Assembly (NCBI RefSeq): GCF_001423695.1
Contig: NZ_LMOZ01000002.1
Location: forward strand, 558,658-622,657
Direction: 5' to 3'
DNA from: Leifsonia sp. Leaf336
Lineage (GTDB): Bacteria; Actinomycetota; Actinomycetes; Actinomycetales; Microbacteriaceae
DNA length: 64,000 nt
The notes beneath the pieces are model-generated. The model was not told where the DNA came from. It ran no database searches and saw only the letters and a list, made by a program, of their open reading frames with translations. Both the position numbers and the translations under genes were made by a program. This document shows positions 1 through 8,796 of this stretch, piece by piece; the first letter of the stretch is position 1, and every line of letters starts with the position of its first letter.

Positions 1-42
1 GGCTGACGACGCCTCTGCCCGACCGGACGCAATGGAGCACAC

Positions 43-1221
43 ATGGCCTTCGAGACCCTCGCCAGCGACTTCTACGGCTTCGAGAACCTCCTCACCGAGC
101 GCGAGAAGGAGTTCCTCGTGAACCTGCGCGCGCGCCTGGAGGGCGAGATCAAGCCCATCGTCAACGAGTACTGGGAACGGGCAGAGTTCCCGCACCAGAT
201 CATCGACGTGCTGCACGGCGCCGGGGCGATCGGACTCGGCTTCGCCGAGACCGCGCCGTTCGAGAACTCGGCCGTCTTCCGCGGCTGGGTGGCCCTCGAG
301 CTGGCCCGCGTCGATGCCTCGGTCAGCACCTACGTCGGTGTGCAGAACGGCCTCGCGCTCGGTGCCATCGGTGTCTGCGGATCGGCAGAGCAGCGGGCGG
401 AGTGGCTGCCCAAGCTGGCGAGCGGGGAGGTGCTCGGCGCGTTCGGGCTCACCGAGCCCGACTCCGGGTCCGACTCGGCGCAGGGCCTGCGCACCGTCGC
501 GACCCGCGACGGCGACGACTGGATCCTCAACGGCTCCAAGCGCTGGATCGGCAACGCGACCTTCAGCGACATCACCGTGATCTGGGCGAAGAGCGCGGAG
601 GACGGCCAGGTGAAGGGCTTCATCGTCCCGACCAGCACGCCGGGATACACCGCGACGAAGATCGAGGGCAAGCAGTCGCTGCGCATCGTGCAGAACGCCG
701 ACATCACCCTCGAGAACGTCCGGGTGCCGGAGTCGTTGCGCCTGCAGAACGCCAACAGCTTCCGCGACACCGCCGCCGTGCTGCGGCTGACGCGGGCGGA
801 GGTCGCCTGGGCCGCCGTCGGCGTCGCGGTCGGCGCCTACGAGGCGGCGCTGCGCTACGCGAAGGAGCGCGTGCAGTTCGGCAAGCCGATCGCGAAGCAC
901 CAGCTCATCCAGGACCTGCTGGTCAAGTCGATCGGCGACATCACGGCCTCCATCGCCCTGTGCACGCGCGTCTCGCAGATGCTTGACGACGACGAGCAGC
1001 GCGACGAGCACTCGGCGCTCGCGAAGGCGTTCGCGACCGCCCGGATGCGCGAGACCGTTGCCCGCTGCCGCGAGCTCATGGGCGGCAACGGCATCGTGAT
1101 CGACTACGACGTCGCCCGGTTCTTCGCCGATGCCGAAGCGCTCTACTCCTACGAGGGCACGCGCGAGATGAACACGCTCATCGTCGGCCGCGCGATCACG
1201 GGCGAGGCCGCGTTCGTCTGA
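43..1221 (+). CDS. Acyl-CoA dehydrogenase family protein
   Basis: 392-aa flavoenzyme of the acyl-CoA dehydrogenase superfamily, full family length (N-terminal helical, middle beta, C-terminal helical domains). It should oxidise an acyl-CoA to the 2,3-enoyl-CoA in the cytosol, passing electrons to ETF. Visible motifs are FGLTEPDSGSD (FAD/substrate loop, about residues 131-141), RVQFGKPIAKHQ (about 276-287) and YSYEGTREMNTLIVGR near the C-terminus, where the Glu of YEGT is in the position of the catalytic base in glutaryl-CoA-type members. The start is supported by a GGAG about 8 nt upstream. The exact substrate cannot be read from sequence; the glutaryl-CoA dehydrogenase-like group is the best guess. 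Confidence 0.9.
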   Translation: MAFETLASDFYGFENLLTEREKEFLVNLRARLEGEIKPIVNEYWERAEFPHQIIDVLHGAGAIGLGFAETAPFENSAVFRGWVALELARVDASVSTYVGVQNGLALGAIGVCGSAEQRAEWLPKLASGEVLGAFGLTEPDSGSDSAQGLRTVATRDGDDWILNGSKRWIGNATFSDITVIWAKSAEDGQVKGFIVPTSTPGYTATKIEGKQSLRIVQNADITLENVRVPESLRLQNANSFRDTAAVLRLTRAEVAWAAVGVAVGAYEAALRYAKERVQFGKPIAKHQLIQDLLVKSIGDITASIALCTRVSQMLDDDEQRDEHSALAKAFATARMRETVARCRELMGGNGIVIDYDVARFFADAEALYSYEGTREMNTLIVGRAITGEAAFV

Positions 1222-1238
1222 GCGGCTGAGGCGGGAGG

Positions 1239-1751
1239 TCAGCGCGCCTCCGACGCGACGGCAGCGGGAGCCGAGGCCTCCCGCTCCATCCTCAGCGCGA
1301 GTCGGTGGGCGAACACCAAGGGGATGATGCCCAGCACGCCGAACGAGATGTCGATCAGCTGCCACCCCAGCGGGATGCCGCGTACCGCGCCCGCGATGAG
1401 CGCGAGCGGCACGACGGCCCCGCAGGCGATCATCCCGAACCGGAGCACCCAGATGTTCCTGACCGGATCCATCAGCGGCCCGATGAACGCCACCGCGATC
1501 ACGAGGTGCGCGAACGCGAGCCAGTCGGTGCCGTACGACAGGAACGGATAGCGGGCGGTGTCGTCGAGCGCGTGGTGGATGAGGTCGATCCATTCCACCA
1601 GCCCCGGGACGATGCCGGGCGCCGGCGAGCCGTGCAGCACCTGCGAGACGAGGGAGACCTCCCACGCCAACGGGAACGCCGTGATGCCGCTGAGCACGAG
1701 GCCCGCGATGAAGATGACGATCCAGACGCGCGCCGCGGTGATGGTGCTCAT
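1239..1751 (-). CDS. Four-helix membrane protein of unknown function
   Basis: 170-aa hydrophobic protein with four likely membrane helices (about residues 8-30, 78-98, 105-125, 130-150) and a charged, Ala-rich C-terminal tail. I recognise no named domain and infer no function. A TAGGGT -10 box (complement of 1758-1763) lies 6 nt before the ATG, so the transcript is probably leaderless. It lies between acyl-CoA dehydrogenase (convergent) and galE (divergent), giving no functional hint. Confidence 0.75.
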   Translation of the reverse strand: MSTITAARVWIVIFIAGLVLSGITAFPLAWEVSLVSQVLHGSPAPGIVPGLVEWIDLIHHALDDTARYPFLSYGTDWLAFAHLVIAVAFIGPLMDPVRNIWVLRFGMIACGAVVPLALIAGAVRGIPLGWQLIDISFGVLGIIPLVFAHRLALRMEREASAPAAVASEAR

Positions 1752-1846
1752 GCTCCGACCCTAGGAGCCCGGCGGCCGCCGGGTCGTCCTCCGTGCGGAC
1801 GATAGGGTTCTCACGACCCCTTTTCCGTTCGAGGCTGGAGGACGCC

Positions 1847-2809
1847 GTGGCGTGGTTGGTGACCGGAGGTGCCGGATACATCGGCTCCCACGTTGTGCGG
1901 GCGTTCCTCGCAGAGGGCATGGAGGTCGTCGTCGTCGACGACCTCTCCAGCGGCCACGAGGAGTTCGTCCCGTCGACCGTGCCGTTCTATCGGGGCACCA
2001 TCCTCGACGGCGACCTGCTGGAGCGGATCTTCCGCGAGCACAGCGTGAGCGGCGTGGTGCACGTCGCCGGGTTCAAGTACGCCGGCGTCTCGGTGCAGCG
2101 CCCGCTGCACACGTACGAGCAGAACGTGACCGCGACCGCCGTGCTGCTCGCGGCCATGCAGGAGGCGGGGGTCGACGCGATCGTCTTCTCGTCGTCCGCC
2201 GCGGTGTACGGGACTCCCGACGTGGAGACCGTCACCGAGCAGACGCCGAAGAGCCCCGAGTCGCCCTACGGCGAGTCGAAGCTGATCGGGGAGTGGCTGC
2301 TGCGCGACCAGGGCGTCGCCGTCGGCCTGCGGCACACCTCGCTCCGCTACTTCAACGTCGTCGGCTCCGGCGACCCCTCCCTGCGCGACACGAGCCCGCA
2401 CAACCTCTTCCCGCTCGTCTTCGACGCGCTCGTCGCCGGCCGCACCCCGCGCATCAACGGCGACGACTACCCGACGCCCGACGGCACCTGCGTGCGCGAC
2501 TACATCCACGTGGCCGACCTGGCCGTCTCGCACGTGGCGGCGGCCAAGCGCCTCGACGCGGGCGAGCGCGTGGAGGCCGTGTACAACCTCGGAAGCGGTG
2601 ACGGCGTCAGCGTGGGCGAAATCATGTCGACCGTGGCCTCCGTGACCGGAATCGCCTTCACCCCAGAAGTGGGGCCTCGACGGCCGGGCGATCCGGCGAG
2701 GATCGTTGCCTCGGGAGAGCTCGCAGCCCGCGATCTCGACTGGAAGATGCGCCACACTCTCGACGAGATGGTAGGCACCGCCTGGGAAGCACGCCAGTCG
2801 GCGTCGTGA
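1847..2809 (+). CDS. galE: UDP-glucose 4-epimerase
   Basis: 320-aa extended short-chain dehydrogenase that interconverts UDP-glucose and UDP-galactose with bound NAD, supplying galactose for cell-wall glycans. The N-terminal Rossmann motif TGGAGYIGS begins at residue 6, SSSAAVYG carries the catalytic Ser region, and YGESK supplies the Tyr-x-x-x-Lys pair. The GTG at 1847 is chosen because a GGAGG-like site lies 6-7 nt upstream and the Rossmann strand follows at once; upstream in-frame codons would add an implausible 18-residue extension. A TAGGGT -10-like box sits at 1804-1809. Monocistronic. Confidence 0.92.
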   Translation: MAWLVTGGAGYIGSHVVRAFLAEGMEVVVVDDLSSGHEEFVPSTVPFYRGTILDGDLLERIFREHSVSGVVHVAGFKYAGVSVQRPLHTYEQNVTATAVLLAAMQEAGVDAIVFSSSAAVYGTPDVETVTEQTPKSPESPYGESKLIGEWLLRDQGVAVGLRHTSLRYFNVVGSGDPSLRDTSPHNLFPLVFDALVAGRTPRINGDDYPTPDGTCVRDYIHVADLAVSHVAAAKRLDAGERVEAVYNLGSGDGVSVGEIMSTVASVTGIAFTPEVGPRRPGDPARIVASGELAARDLDWKMRHTLDEMVGTAWEARQSAS

Positions 2810-2913
2810 TTGCCGGCCGGCGGGGGTAGACAGGTCGGGCGTATCGCGATCGTTGTCGTTCGTCGGCGCGTCGTGAAGTCTCGACCAGGCGTTAAGGCTT
2901 TACGATTCGCGAC

Positions 2914-2942
2914 TTGACTGGAGCGAATGACAACGGTGTAAT
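2914..2942 (+). promoter_or_regulatory. whiB2 promoter
   Basis: TTGACT at 2914-2919 and TGTAAT at 2937-2942, separated by 17 bases, make a near-consensus primary-sigma promoter. The expected start is near 2949, leaving a 5' leader of about 45 nt before whiB2 with GGGGAG at 2983-2988 as ribosome binding site. Confidence 0.7.
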
Positions 2943-2948
2943 TATTGC

Positions 2949-2965
2949 GACACGACCAATGTGTC
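2949..2965. promoter_or_regulatory. GACAC-N7-GTGTC inverted repeat at the whiB2 transcription start
   Basis: GACAC at 2949-2953 and GTGTC at 2961-2965 are a perfect dyad (7-bp stem if flanking GC pairs are counted, 2947-2967). GACAC is the core motif bound by WhiA together with WhiB in Streptomyces. The dyad lies on the predicted start site of the whiB2 promoter. A WhiA/WhiB2 autoregulatory site is inferred; a plain leader hairpin is the alternative. Confidence 0.4.
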
Positions 2966-2994
2966 GCTGACAGTTCAAGGGTGGGGAGACCGAT

Positions 2995-3318
2995 ATGGCA
3001 ATTCCTGAATATCGTTCTGGGGTACCCGACGACTGGTTCATCGATCCGGTGCGACTCGGGGTTCCGGGGGTCCGGGCGGCGGGTGTCGACGACGACAACC
3101 CTCTCGCCTGGCAGTCCGACGCCCTGTGCGCGCAGACGGATCCCGAGGCGTTCTTCCCCGAGAAGGGCGGCTCGACGCGTGACGCGAAGCGGATCTGCAC
3201 CTCGTGCGAGGTTCGTTCCCAGTGCCTCGAATACGCGCTCTCGAACGACGAGCGTTTCGGCATCTGGGGCGGGCTCTCGGAGCGCGAGCGTCGCAAGCTC
3301 CGCAAGCGCGCCGGCTGA
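2995..3318 (+). CDS. whiB2: WhiB2/WhmD-type iron-sulfur transcription factor
   Basis: 107-aa Wbl protein. Cys45, Cys68, Cys71 and Cys77 (C-x22-C-x2-C-x5-C) would ligate a 4Fe-4S cluster, GIWGG at 89-93 is the family turn, and RERRKLRKR is the basic tail. The 40-residue N-terminal extension and the adjacent membrane glycosyltransferase match the WhiB2/WhmD subgroup, which controls septation and cell division genes in actinobacteria. The start has GGGGAG at 6 nt. Promoter and a GACAC dyad lie upstream. Confidence 0.93.
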   Translation: MAIPEYRSGVPDDWFIDPVRLGVPGVRAAGVDDDNPLAWQSDALCAQTDPEAFFPEKGGSTRDAKRICTSCEVRSQCLEYALSNDERFGIWGGLSERERRKLRKRAG

Positions 3319-3388
3319 CCGGGTCGAATACGCGCCGCGCCCGACGCACTACCGGGATCGGCGCAGCCCCAACTTAGGCTGACTCCCG

Positions 3389-6300
3389 ATGTATCCGAGA
3401 GTCACCGCCATCGTCGTCGCCCACAGCGGCGGCCCCCGCCTGCAGCGCACTCTCGACGCCATCGCGGCGCAGACCCGCCAGCCGGACGCCGTGATCGCCG
3501 TCGACTGCGCGAGCACGGACGACGCCGCGCGCCTGCTCGCCGACGCGAAGCCCACGCACCTCCTCCGTAGCGGGGAGAAGCTCCCGTTCGGCTCCGCGGT
3601 CTCGACCGCCGTGCGCGTCCTGCCTCCCACCACGTCGTCCGAAGAGCTGATCTGGCTGCTCGCCCACGACACGGCCCCGGAGCCCGAGGCGCTCCAGGCG
3701 TTGCTCGGCGCTCTCGAGGTGTCGCCCTCCGTCGCGGTGGTCGGACCGAAGCTCGTCGACGCCGACGACGCCGCGTTCATCCGCGAGTTCGGCGAGGCGA
3801 TGACCCCGTTCGGCGCGTCGCTGCCACTGGTCGAGAACGAGCTCGATCAGGCCCAGCACGACGGCCTCAGCGACGTTCTCGCCGTGTCGTCGGCCGGCAT
3901 GCTCGTGCGCCTGCCGGTCTGGGAGGCCCTCGACGGGTTCGACCCCGCCCTCCCGGCCGTCGACGACGGCCTCGACTTCTGCACCAGGGCGCGGCTCGCC
4001 GGCTACCGGGTCACCCTGGTCGCTCACGCGCGCGTCGCCGTGGGCGGCGACGGTCTCGCCGGTCCCAACCTGTCGCGCAAGTGGTCGGTGCGGCGCAAGC
4101 TGGCGGGGGAGCGGCGGCGTGCGCAGCTCCACCGGCGGATGGCGTACGCGCCCGGCTGGGCGGTGGTCCCGCACTGGCTGACCCTCGTTCCGCTCGCGAT
4201 CCTCCGCTCGATCGTGCGCCTGCTGCGCAAGGAGCCCGGTTCGGTCGGCGGCGAGCTGGGTGCCGCGTTCCGGGTCGCGTTCTCCGGTCTCGCGGTCAGC
4301 AATGCACGCCGGCGCCTCGCCAAGGCCAAGGCCGTGACCTGGGCGGCGATCGCGCCGCTGCGCATCCCGTTCGCGGACGTGCGGCGCGGCAGGGCGCTCA
4401 AACGCGAGGCCGCGATGGTACGCCAGCAGGGCGAGCGCCAGGACCTCGACTTCTGGGGGACGGGCGGCGGCTGGACCGTCCTGGCGGCGTTCGTCATCGG
4501 CATCGCACTGTTCTATCCGCTGGCGTCCTCCACCGCGATCACCGGTGGCGGAATGCTGCCGCTCAACGCCTCCGTCGGCCAGCTCTGGGCGAACCTCGGC
4601 TACGGCTGGCGCGACATCAACCTCGGCTTCGTGGGAGCTGCAGACCCGTTCTCGGCGGTCCTCGCGGTGCTCGGCACCCTGACCTTCTGGCAGCCCAGCG
4701 CCTCCCTCGTCGGCGTCTGGCTCCTCGCCCTCCCGCTCGCGGCGCTCGGCGCGTGGCTCGCGGCCGCGCGGCTCACCGTGCGCCCGATGCTGCGGGCCTT
4801 CGCGGGTATCAGCTACGCACTTGCTCCGACGCTGTTCATCGCCCTGCAGGGAGGTCGCCCGGGCGCCGTGCTCGCCCATGTCCTGCTCCCGTGGCTGTTC
4901 TTCGCCGGGCTGGCCGCACGCCGCTCCTGGACGGCCAGCGCCACGACGGCGCTGCTGGCCGCGGCGACCGTGGCGTGCGCCCCTGTGCTGATCCCCGCAC
5001 TCGTCGTCGCGTGGATCGCGGCCATCGTGTTCGCCGGGCGCCGCGCCGCGCGCATCGTCTTCATCCCGCTGCCGGCCGTCGTGCTGTTCGCGCCGCTGGT
5101 GTGGCAGCAGGTCGGCAGAGGAGCCTGGCTCTCGATCTTCGCCGACCCCGGCGTCGTGGTCGACGCGCGGCAGACGCCCGCCTGGCAGCTCGCACTCGGC
5201 TTCCCCGACGGCACGCTCGGCGGCTGGCACGCGATCGCCGCCGCGCTTCCTTTCGGGACGGGCGCCGGCAACATCCTGGTGCCGGTCCTGCTCGCACCTC
5301 TGGGCATCCTCGCGATCCTGGCGCTGTTCCTGCGCGGCACCGTGCGCGCCGTCGTCGCGCTGCTCGTCGCGCTCGCCGGATTCCTGACCGCCGTGGTCGC
5401 GCTGCACGTCCAGGTCGCGGTGACCGGGTCGACGGTCGCGCCGATCTGGCCCGGCAGCGCGCTGAGCCTGTATTGGATCGGTCTGATCGGGGCGGCGGTT
5501 CTCGCCCTGTCCGCGCTGAAGCGCGGCTCGCTCGCCCCTGCCTGGATCGCCATGATCACCCTGGCGATCGCGGCGGTGCCCTCGGCGATCGCCACGCACG
5601 ACGGCCTGGCCGCCGTCAGCGCCAGCGACGGCCGGACCATGCCCGCCGTCGTGACGGCGAAGGCGACCACCCAGCCACGAGCGGGAACGCTGCGAATCAC
5701 CCCGCAGCCCGACGGCGGCATCCAGGCGGAGGTCGTCCGGGGCGCCGGGCAGACGCTCGACGGCCAGACCACGCTGAGCTCGACCTCCCGCTCGCTGACC
5801 CCGGGGCAGCGCGAGCTCGCCGGCCTGGCCGGCAACCTCTCGTCGCGCAGCGGCTACGACGCCTCCGGCGAGCTGAAGCGTCTCGGTATCGACTTCGTGC
5901 TGCTCGCGCCGCCGGCGGCCGCGCTGAACGAGAAGCAGGCCGGTTCCGAGCCGGACACCACGGCCGCCGAGGCGACGAGGACCCGCGCCGGCATCGCCAT
6001 GGACGCCAACCCGCTCCTGGTGTCGGTCGGCCAGACGACCACCGGGTCGCTCTGGGCCTTCGACCGTGGAACGGCCGTGGTGCCACCCGCGGCGCAGATC
6101 CCCCCGGACGCCGGCGGCATCTGGAGGCTGATCGTGCTGCTCGTGCAGGGCGTGATCGTGGGCTTCACGCTGCTGCTCGCCATCCCGACCACGCGCTCGG
6201 CCGACCGGGTGTCGGAGCTGAACGCGCGCCGGCCCGAGCGCCGCCACGGCGGCGAGCCTCCCGCCGTCGAGCCGGACGACGAGCCGGATCCGCCGTCGGA

Positions 6301-6646
6301 CGGCGATCTTCCGATCGCGGAGGAGAGTCTCGACGACTGGGAGGCGGAGCCCGAGGACGAGGCTGCCGTCGAGTCGTACGGAGAAAGCGACCCCGGCCCG
6401 GCCATCGTCGAGCCCGAGTCGGAGCCTGCTGTCGAGCCGGAACCGGAACCGGAGCCTGCGCCCGAACCGGAGCCCGAGCCCGCTGTCGAACCGGAGCCGC
6501 GGCCCGAACCTGCCCCTGAGCCGGATCCCGAACGCGGTCTGCACCCCGAAGCCGTCCCCGTCGGGGCGCCGACGACCCTGGAGGACGGCCTCGATGAGAC
6601 CATCATCCGACCGCGCCCCTCGACCGCGAGGAGCGATCGTGGCTGA
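3389..6646 (+). CDS. Large membrane glycosyltransferase, family 2
   Basis: 1085-aa protein. Residues about 5-250 form a GT-A family 2 domain (VTAIVVAHSGG start, AVDCASTDD, LDFCTRARLAGYRV acceptor region). About 370-740 hold many membrane helices, followed by an extracytoplasmic-looking segment and a last helix near 915-935. The C-terminal 140 residues are a low-complexity Glu/Pro tail. The gene after whiB2 is of this type in many actinobacteria, so a role in surface polymer or wall glycan assembly is likely; donor and acceptor are unknown. TAGGCT at 3375-3380 lies 8 nt before the ATG (leaderless). Its end overlaps the next gene by 8 nt. Confidence 0.85.
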   Translation: MYPRVTAIVVAHSGGPRLQRTLDAIAAQTRQPDAVIAVDCASTDDAARLLADAKPTHLLRSGEKLPFGSAVSTAVRVLPPTTSSEELIWLLAHDTAPEPEALQALLGALEVSPSVAVVGPKLVDADDAAFIREFGEAMTPFGASLPLVENELDQAQHDGLSDVLAVSSAGMLVRLPVWEALDGFDPALPAVDDGLDFCTRARLAGYRVTLVAHARVAVGGDGLAGPNLSRKWSVRRKLAGERRRAQLHRRMAYAPGWAVVPHWLTLVPLAILRSIVRLLRKEPGSVGGELGAAFRVAFSGLAVSNARRRLAKAKAVTWAAIAPLRIPFADVRRGRALKREAAMVRQQGERQDLDFWGTGGGWTVLAAFVIGIALFYPLASSTAITGGGMLPLNASVGQLWANLGYGWRDINLGFVGAADPFSAVLAVLGTLTFWQPSASLVGVWLLALPLAALGAWLAAARLTVRPMLRAFAGISYALAPTLFIALQGGRPGAVLAHVLLPWLFFAGLAARRSWTASATTALLAAATVACAPVLIPALVVAWIAAIVFAGRRAARIVFIPLPAVVLFAPLVWQQVGRGAWLSIFADPGVVVDARQTPAWQLALGFPDGTLGGWHAIAAALPFGTGAGNILVPVLLAPLGILAILALFLRGTVRAVVALLVALAGFLTAVVALHVQVAVTGSTVAPIWPGSALSLYWIGLIGAAVLALSALKRGSLAPAWIAMITLAIAAVPSAIATHDGLAAVSASDGRTMPAVVTAKATTQPRAGTLRITPQPDGGIQAEVVRGAGQTLDGQTTLSSTSRSLTPGQRELAGLAGNLSSRSGYDASGELKRLGIDFVLLAPPAAALNEKQAGSEPDTTAAEATRTRAGIAMDANPLLVSVGQTTTGSLWAFDRGTAVVPPAAQIPPDAGGIWRLIVLLVQGVIVGFTLLLAIPTTRSADRVSELNARRPERRHGGEPPAVEPDDEPDPPSDGDLPIAEESLDDWEAEPEDEAAVESYGESDPGPAIVEPESEPAVEPEPEPEPAPEPEPEPAVEPEPRPEPAPEPDPERGLHPEAVPVGAPTTLEDGLDETIIRPRPSTARSDRG

Positions 6647-8069
6647 CCGTCGAGCCCTCGCCCAGGGCGGCGCCCGCGCGATCGGCGGAGTCGTCGGCAT
6701 CGCCATCGCGGCCGCGGTGATCGCGGGCGCGACCCTCCTCCCGCTCTCCGGCTTCGCGATCTCCGCGCCGTCGCAGACTGTCAAGCCCGTCCCGGCCGAT
6801 CAGCAGCGCGTCTGCCCCGGCCCGCTGCTCGCCCTCGCCGCCGACGCGGGGCAGGCCACGCGTCCGAGCGCGATCGACTCGTTCTCCTCGGTGTACGGCG
6901 CCACCGGAGCTGACACCCAGTCGCGCACGCTGAAGCCGGACGCCGACACCACGTCCAACGATCAGGCGCCTATCGCGCTGACGGCGACCACGCCGCAGGG
7001 CGCGACCCGGCCTCCGCTCTTCGCGGGAGCCCAGGTGCAGAACGCCCAGACCGACGACCTCGCCGGCCTGGCCGCCGCCGCCTGCGCGGAGCCGTCGGCC
7101 GACAGCTGGCTGGTGGCCGGCGCGACCACGCTCGGTCAGACGAGCCTCGTGCTGCTCTCGAACCCGACCTCCGTCGACGCCACAGTCAACCTCGACATCT
7201 ACACCGAGACCGGCCACGTCAGTGCGCCGGGTGCCACCGGCATCGTCGTGCCGGCCGGCGCCCAGAAGATCGTGCCGCTCGCGGGCCTCGCCCCGTCGGC
7301 GACGGCTCCCGTCGTGCACGTCACGACGACCGGCGGACAGGTCGTCGCCAACATGCAGCAGAGCTTCGAGCAGGGCATCCAGCCGCGCGGCGTGGAGCTG
7401 GCCGGCCCGACAGGGGCTCCCGACCGCGTTCAGACGATCGCGGGCGTGACGGTCGCCTCCCTCGCCGCCATCACGGCTGCGCAGTCCGCCGAGAGCGTCG
7501 GCGTCGACTTCCCGTCCGTGCGCATCCTGGTGCCCGGCGATCACGACGCCAAGATCACGATCGGAGCCGTGGGGGAGGCCGGGACCAACGCGGGCAACTC
7601 CTACGCCCAGACTGTGAAGGCGGGCAACGTCGCCGAGATCCCGCTCGACAACCTGAAGGACGGCAACTTCACCGTCACGGTCCGCTCGGACGTGCCGGTC
7701 GTCGCCGCGGTGCGCACCTCCGTCATCGGAACCAAGACGCGCGACTTCTCCTGGTTCGTCTCAGCGCCGGCCATCGGCGACTCGCAGCTCGTGGCCGTGC
7801 CGCCCGGCCCGAAGCCGATGCTGCACTTCGCCAATGCGGGCGACGCCGACGCGAAGGTGAAGATCGAGCCGTCGTCGGGCAAGGCGATCGCCCTCACGGT
7901 GCCCGCCGAGGGCGGCGCGAACGTCGCGGTTCCGACCGGACGGTACACGGTGACCGGCGCCGACGGGCTGGAGGTCAGCGTGAGCACGGGCGGCGACGGC
8001 CAGGCCAGCAGCTTCGCTGTGTCGCCCGCCGGCCCGCTCGCGGCGCCGATCGAGGTCTATCCGAACTGA
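6639..8069 (+). CDS. DUF5719 family exported protein
   Basis: 476-aa protein. One N-terminal hydrophobic segment (about residues 10-35) acts as membrane anchor or uncleaved signal; the rest looks extracytoplasmic, with beta-rich repeats. The GTG at 6639 is chosen over the ATG at 6594 because GAGGAG lies just upstream and it overlaps the glycosyltransferase stop by only 8 nt, implying [13 protein letters not shown] coupling. It resembles DUF5719 proteins that always follow the whiB2-linked glycosyltransferase, so it is probably a partner of that enzyme at the membrane. Biochemical function unknown. Confidence 0.75.
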   Translation: MADRRALAQGGARAIGGVVGIAIAAAVIAGATLLPLSGFAISAPSQTVKPVPADQQRVCPGPLLALAADAGQATRPSAIDSFSSVYGATGADTQSRTLKPDADTTSNDQAPIALTATTPQGATRPPLFAGAQVQNAQTDDLAGLAAAACAEPSADSWLVAGATTLGQTSLVLLSNPTSVDATVNLDIYTETGHVSAPGATGIVVPAGAQKIVPLAGLAPSATAPVVHVTTTGGQVVANMQQSFEQGIQPRGVELAGPTGAPDRVQTIAGVTVASLAAITAAQSAESVGVDFPSVRILVPGDHDAKITIGAVGEAGTNAGNSYAQTVKAGNVAEIPLDNLKDGNFTVTVRSDVPVVAAVRTSVIGTKTRDFSWFVSAPAIGDSQLVAVPPGPKPMLHFANAGDADAKVKIEPSSGKAIALTVPAEGGANVAVPTGRYTVTGADGLEVSVSTGGDGQASSFAVSPAGPLAAPIEVYPN

Positions 8070-8096
8070 GCGGGCGGCCGTCAGCGGGTCAGCCGG

Positions 8097-8540
8097 TCAG
8101 AAGTGCCGGAAGCGGTCGGGCGCGAGGTCCCACGGGTCTTTGCCGAGCAGCTCGGCGACCGCGCGGAAGACGCATCCCTCGATGTACATGCGCCTGTGGA
8201 GGTCGTCGTCGCGGTGCAGCTTGGTGAGGCGCTGGATGGGCACCCGGTAGAGCACGATGCGGCGCCGGGCGTGATCGACGAACCAGCGGTCGACGCCGTC
8301 GGTGCCCGTGTTGCCGGTCGGCGTCGCCGCGACCTCGAAGTGCACGTTCGCGAGCTCGTCGGGCCAGACGCCCTTGAGGTAGTCGGCGGTGGAGGCCACG
8401 GTCATGTCGAAGAAGTCGATGCGGTTCTGCAGCATCGGCAGATGCGGGCCGGTGACCGGGCCGCGCGCCCCTCTGCCGTGACGGCTGCGCCACCGGCTGG
8501 TCGCCGGGGGGTTGCTGCTGGTGCGGCGATTGCGGGGCAT
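8097..8540 (-). CDS. Metallopeptidase-family (zinicin-like) protein, degenerate site
   Basis: 147-aa protein of the short metallopeptidase-like family found at this locus in actinobacteria (Rv3259-like). The N-terminus is basic (RNRRTSSNPPATSRWRSRHG) and the core RIVLYRVPIQRLTK is typical. The position where related families have HExxH reads MYIEGCVFRAVAELLG, so zinc ligands appear absent and peptidase activity is doubtful. TAGGAT (complement of 8547-8552) is 6 nt before the ATG. Divergent from DUF3499. Confidence 0.75.
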   Translation of the reverse strand: MPRNRRTSSNPPATSRWRSRHGRGARGPVTGPHLPMLQNRIDFFDMTVASTADYLKGVWPDELANVHFEVAATPTGNTGTDGVDRWFVDHARRRIVLYRVPIQRLTKLHRDDDLHRRMYIEGCVFRAVAELLGKDPWDLAPDRFRHF

Positions 8541-8569
8541 GTCGCCATCCTACGTCGGTGGTGCTCGGG

Positions 8570-8575
8570 TAGTCT
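8570..8575 (+). promoter_or_regulatory. -10 box for a leaderless DUF3499 transcript
   Basis: TAGTCT ends 7 nt before the ATG at 8583, and the opposite-strand -10 TAGGAT at 8547-8552 serves the metallopeptidase-like gene. The two start codons are 42 bp apart, so the -35 regions must overlap the opposing promoter. Confidence 0.5.
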
Positions 8576-8582
8576 GAGCGCG

Positions 8583-8795
8583 ATGTTGAGCCGCCCGTGT
8601 TCCCGTGTCGCCTGTCCGCGCGACGCCGTGTCGACGCTGACCTACGTGTACGCCGACTCGATGGCGGTGCTCGGCCCGCTCAGTCTCTCGCACGAACCTC
8701 ACTCGTACGATCTCTGCGCCATCCACGCCGAGCGCCTGTCGGCGCCGCAGGGCTGGCAGATCGTGCGCCACGAGGTCTTCGGCGAGATCAAGTAG
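8583..8795 (+). CDS. DUF3499 family protein
   Basis: 70-aa protein with a conserved pair CSRVACPRD near the N-terminus, LTYVYADSMAVLGPLS, then a DLCAIH segment. The three conserved Cys plus His suggest a small zinc-binding fold, but function is unknown. It is a constant neighbour of the phosphomannomutase in actinobacteria. ATG at 8583 is chosen because the family starts there and a -10 box lies 7 nt upstream; the longer open frame upstream is antisense to the preceding gene. Confidence 0.85.
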   Translation: MLSRPCSRVACPRDAVSTLTYVYADSMAVLGPLSLSHEPHSYDLCAIHAERLSAPQGWQIVRHEVFGEIK

Positions 8796-8796
8796 G

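Noticed and set aside
3374-6784. 1136-codon open frame on the minus strand opposite the glycosyltransferase
   Set aside because: Arg/Gly/Asp/Glu-rich [11 protein letters not shown] with no domain, typical of a high-GC antisense shadow; the plus-strand frame has recognisable domains.
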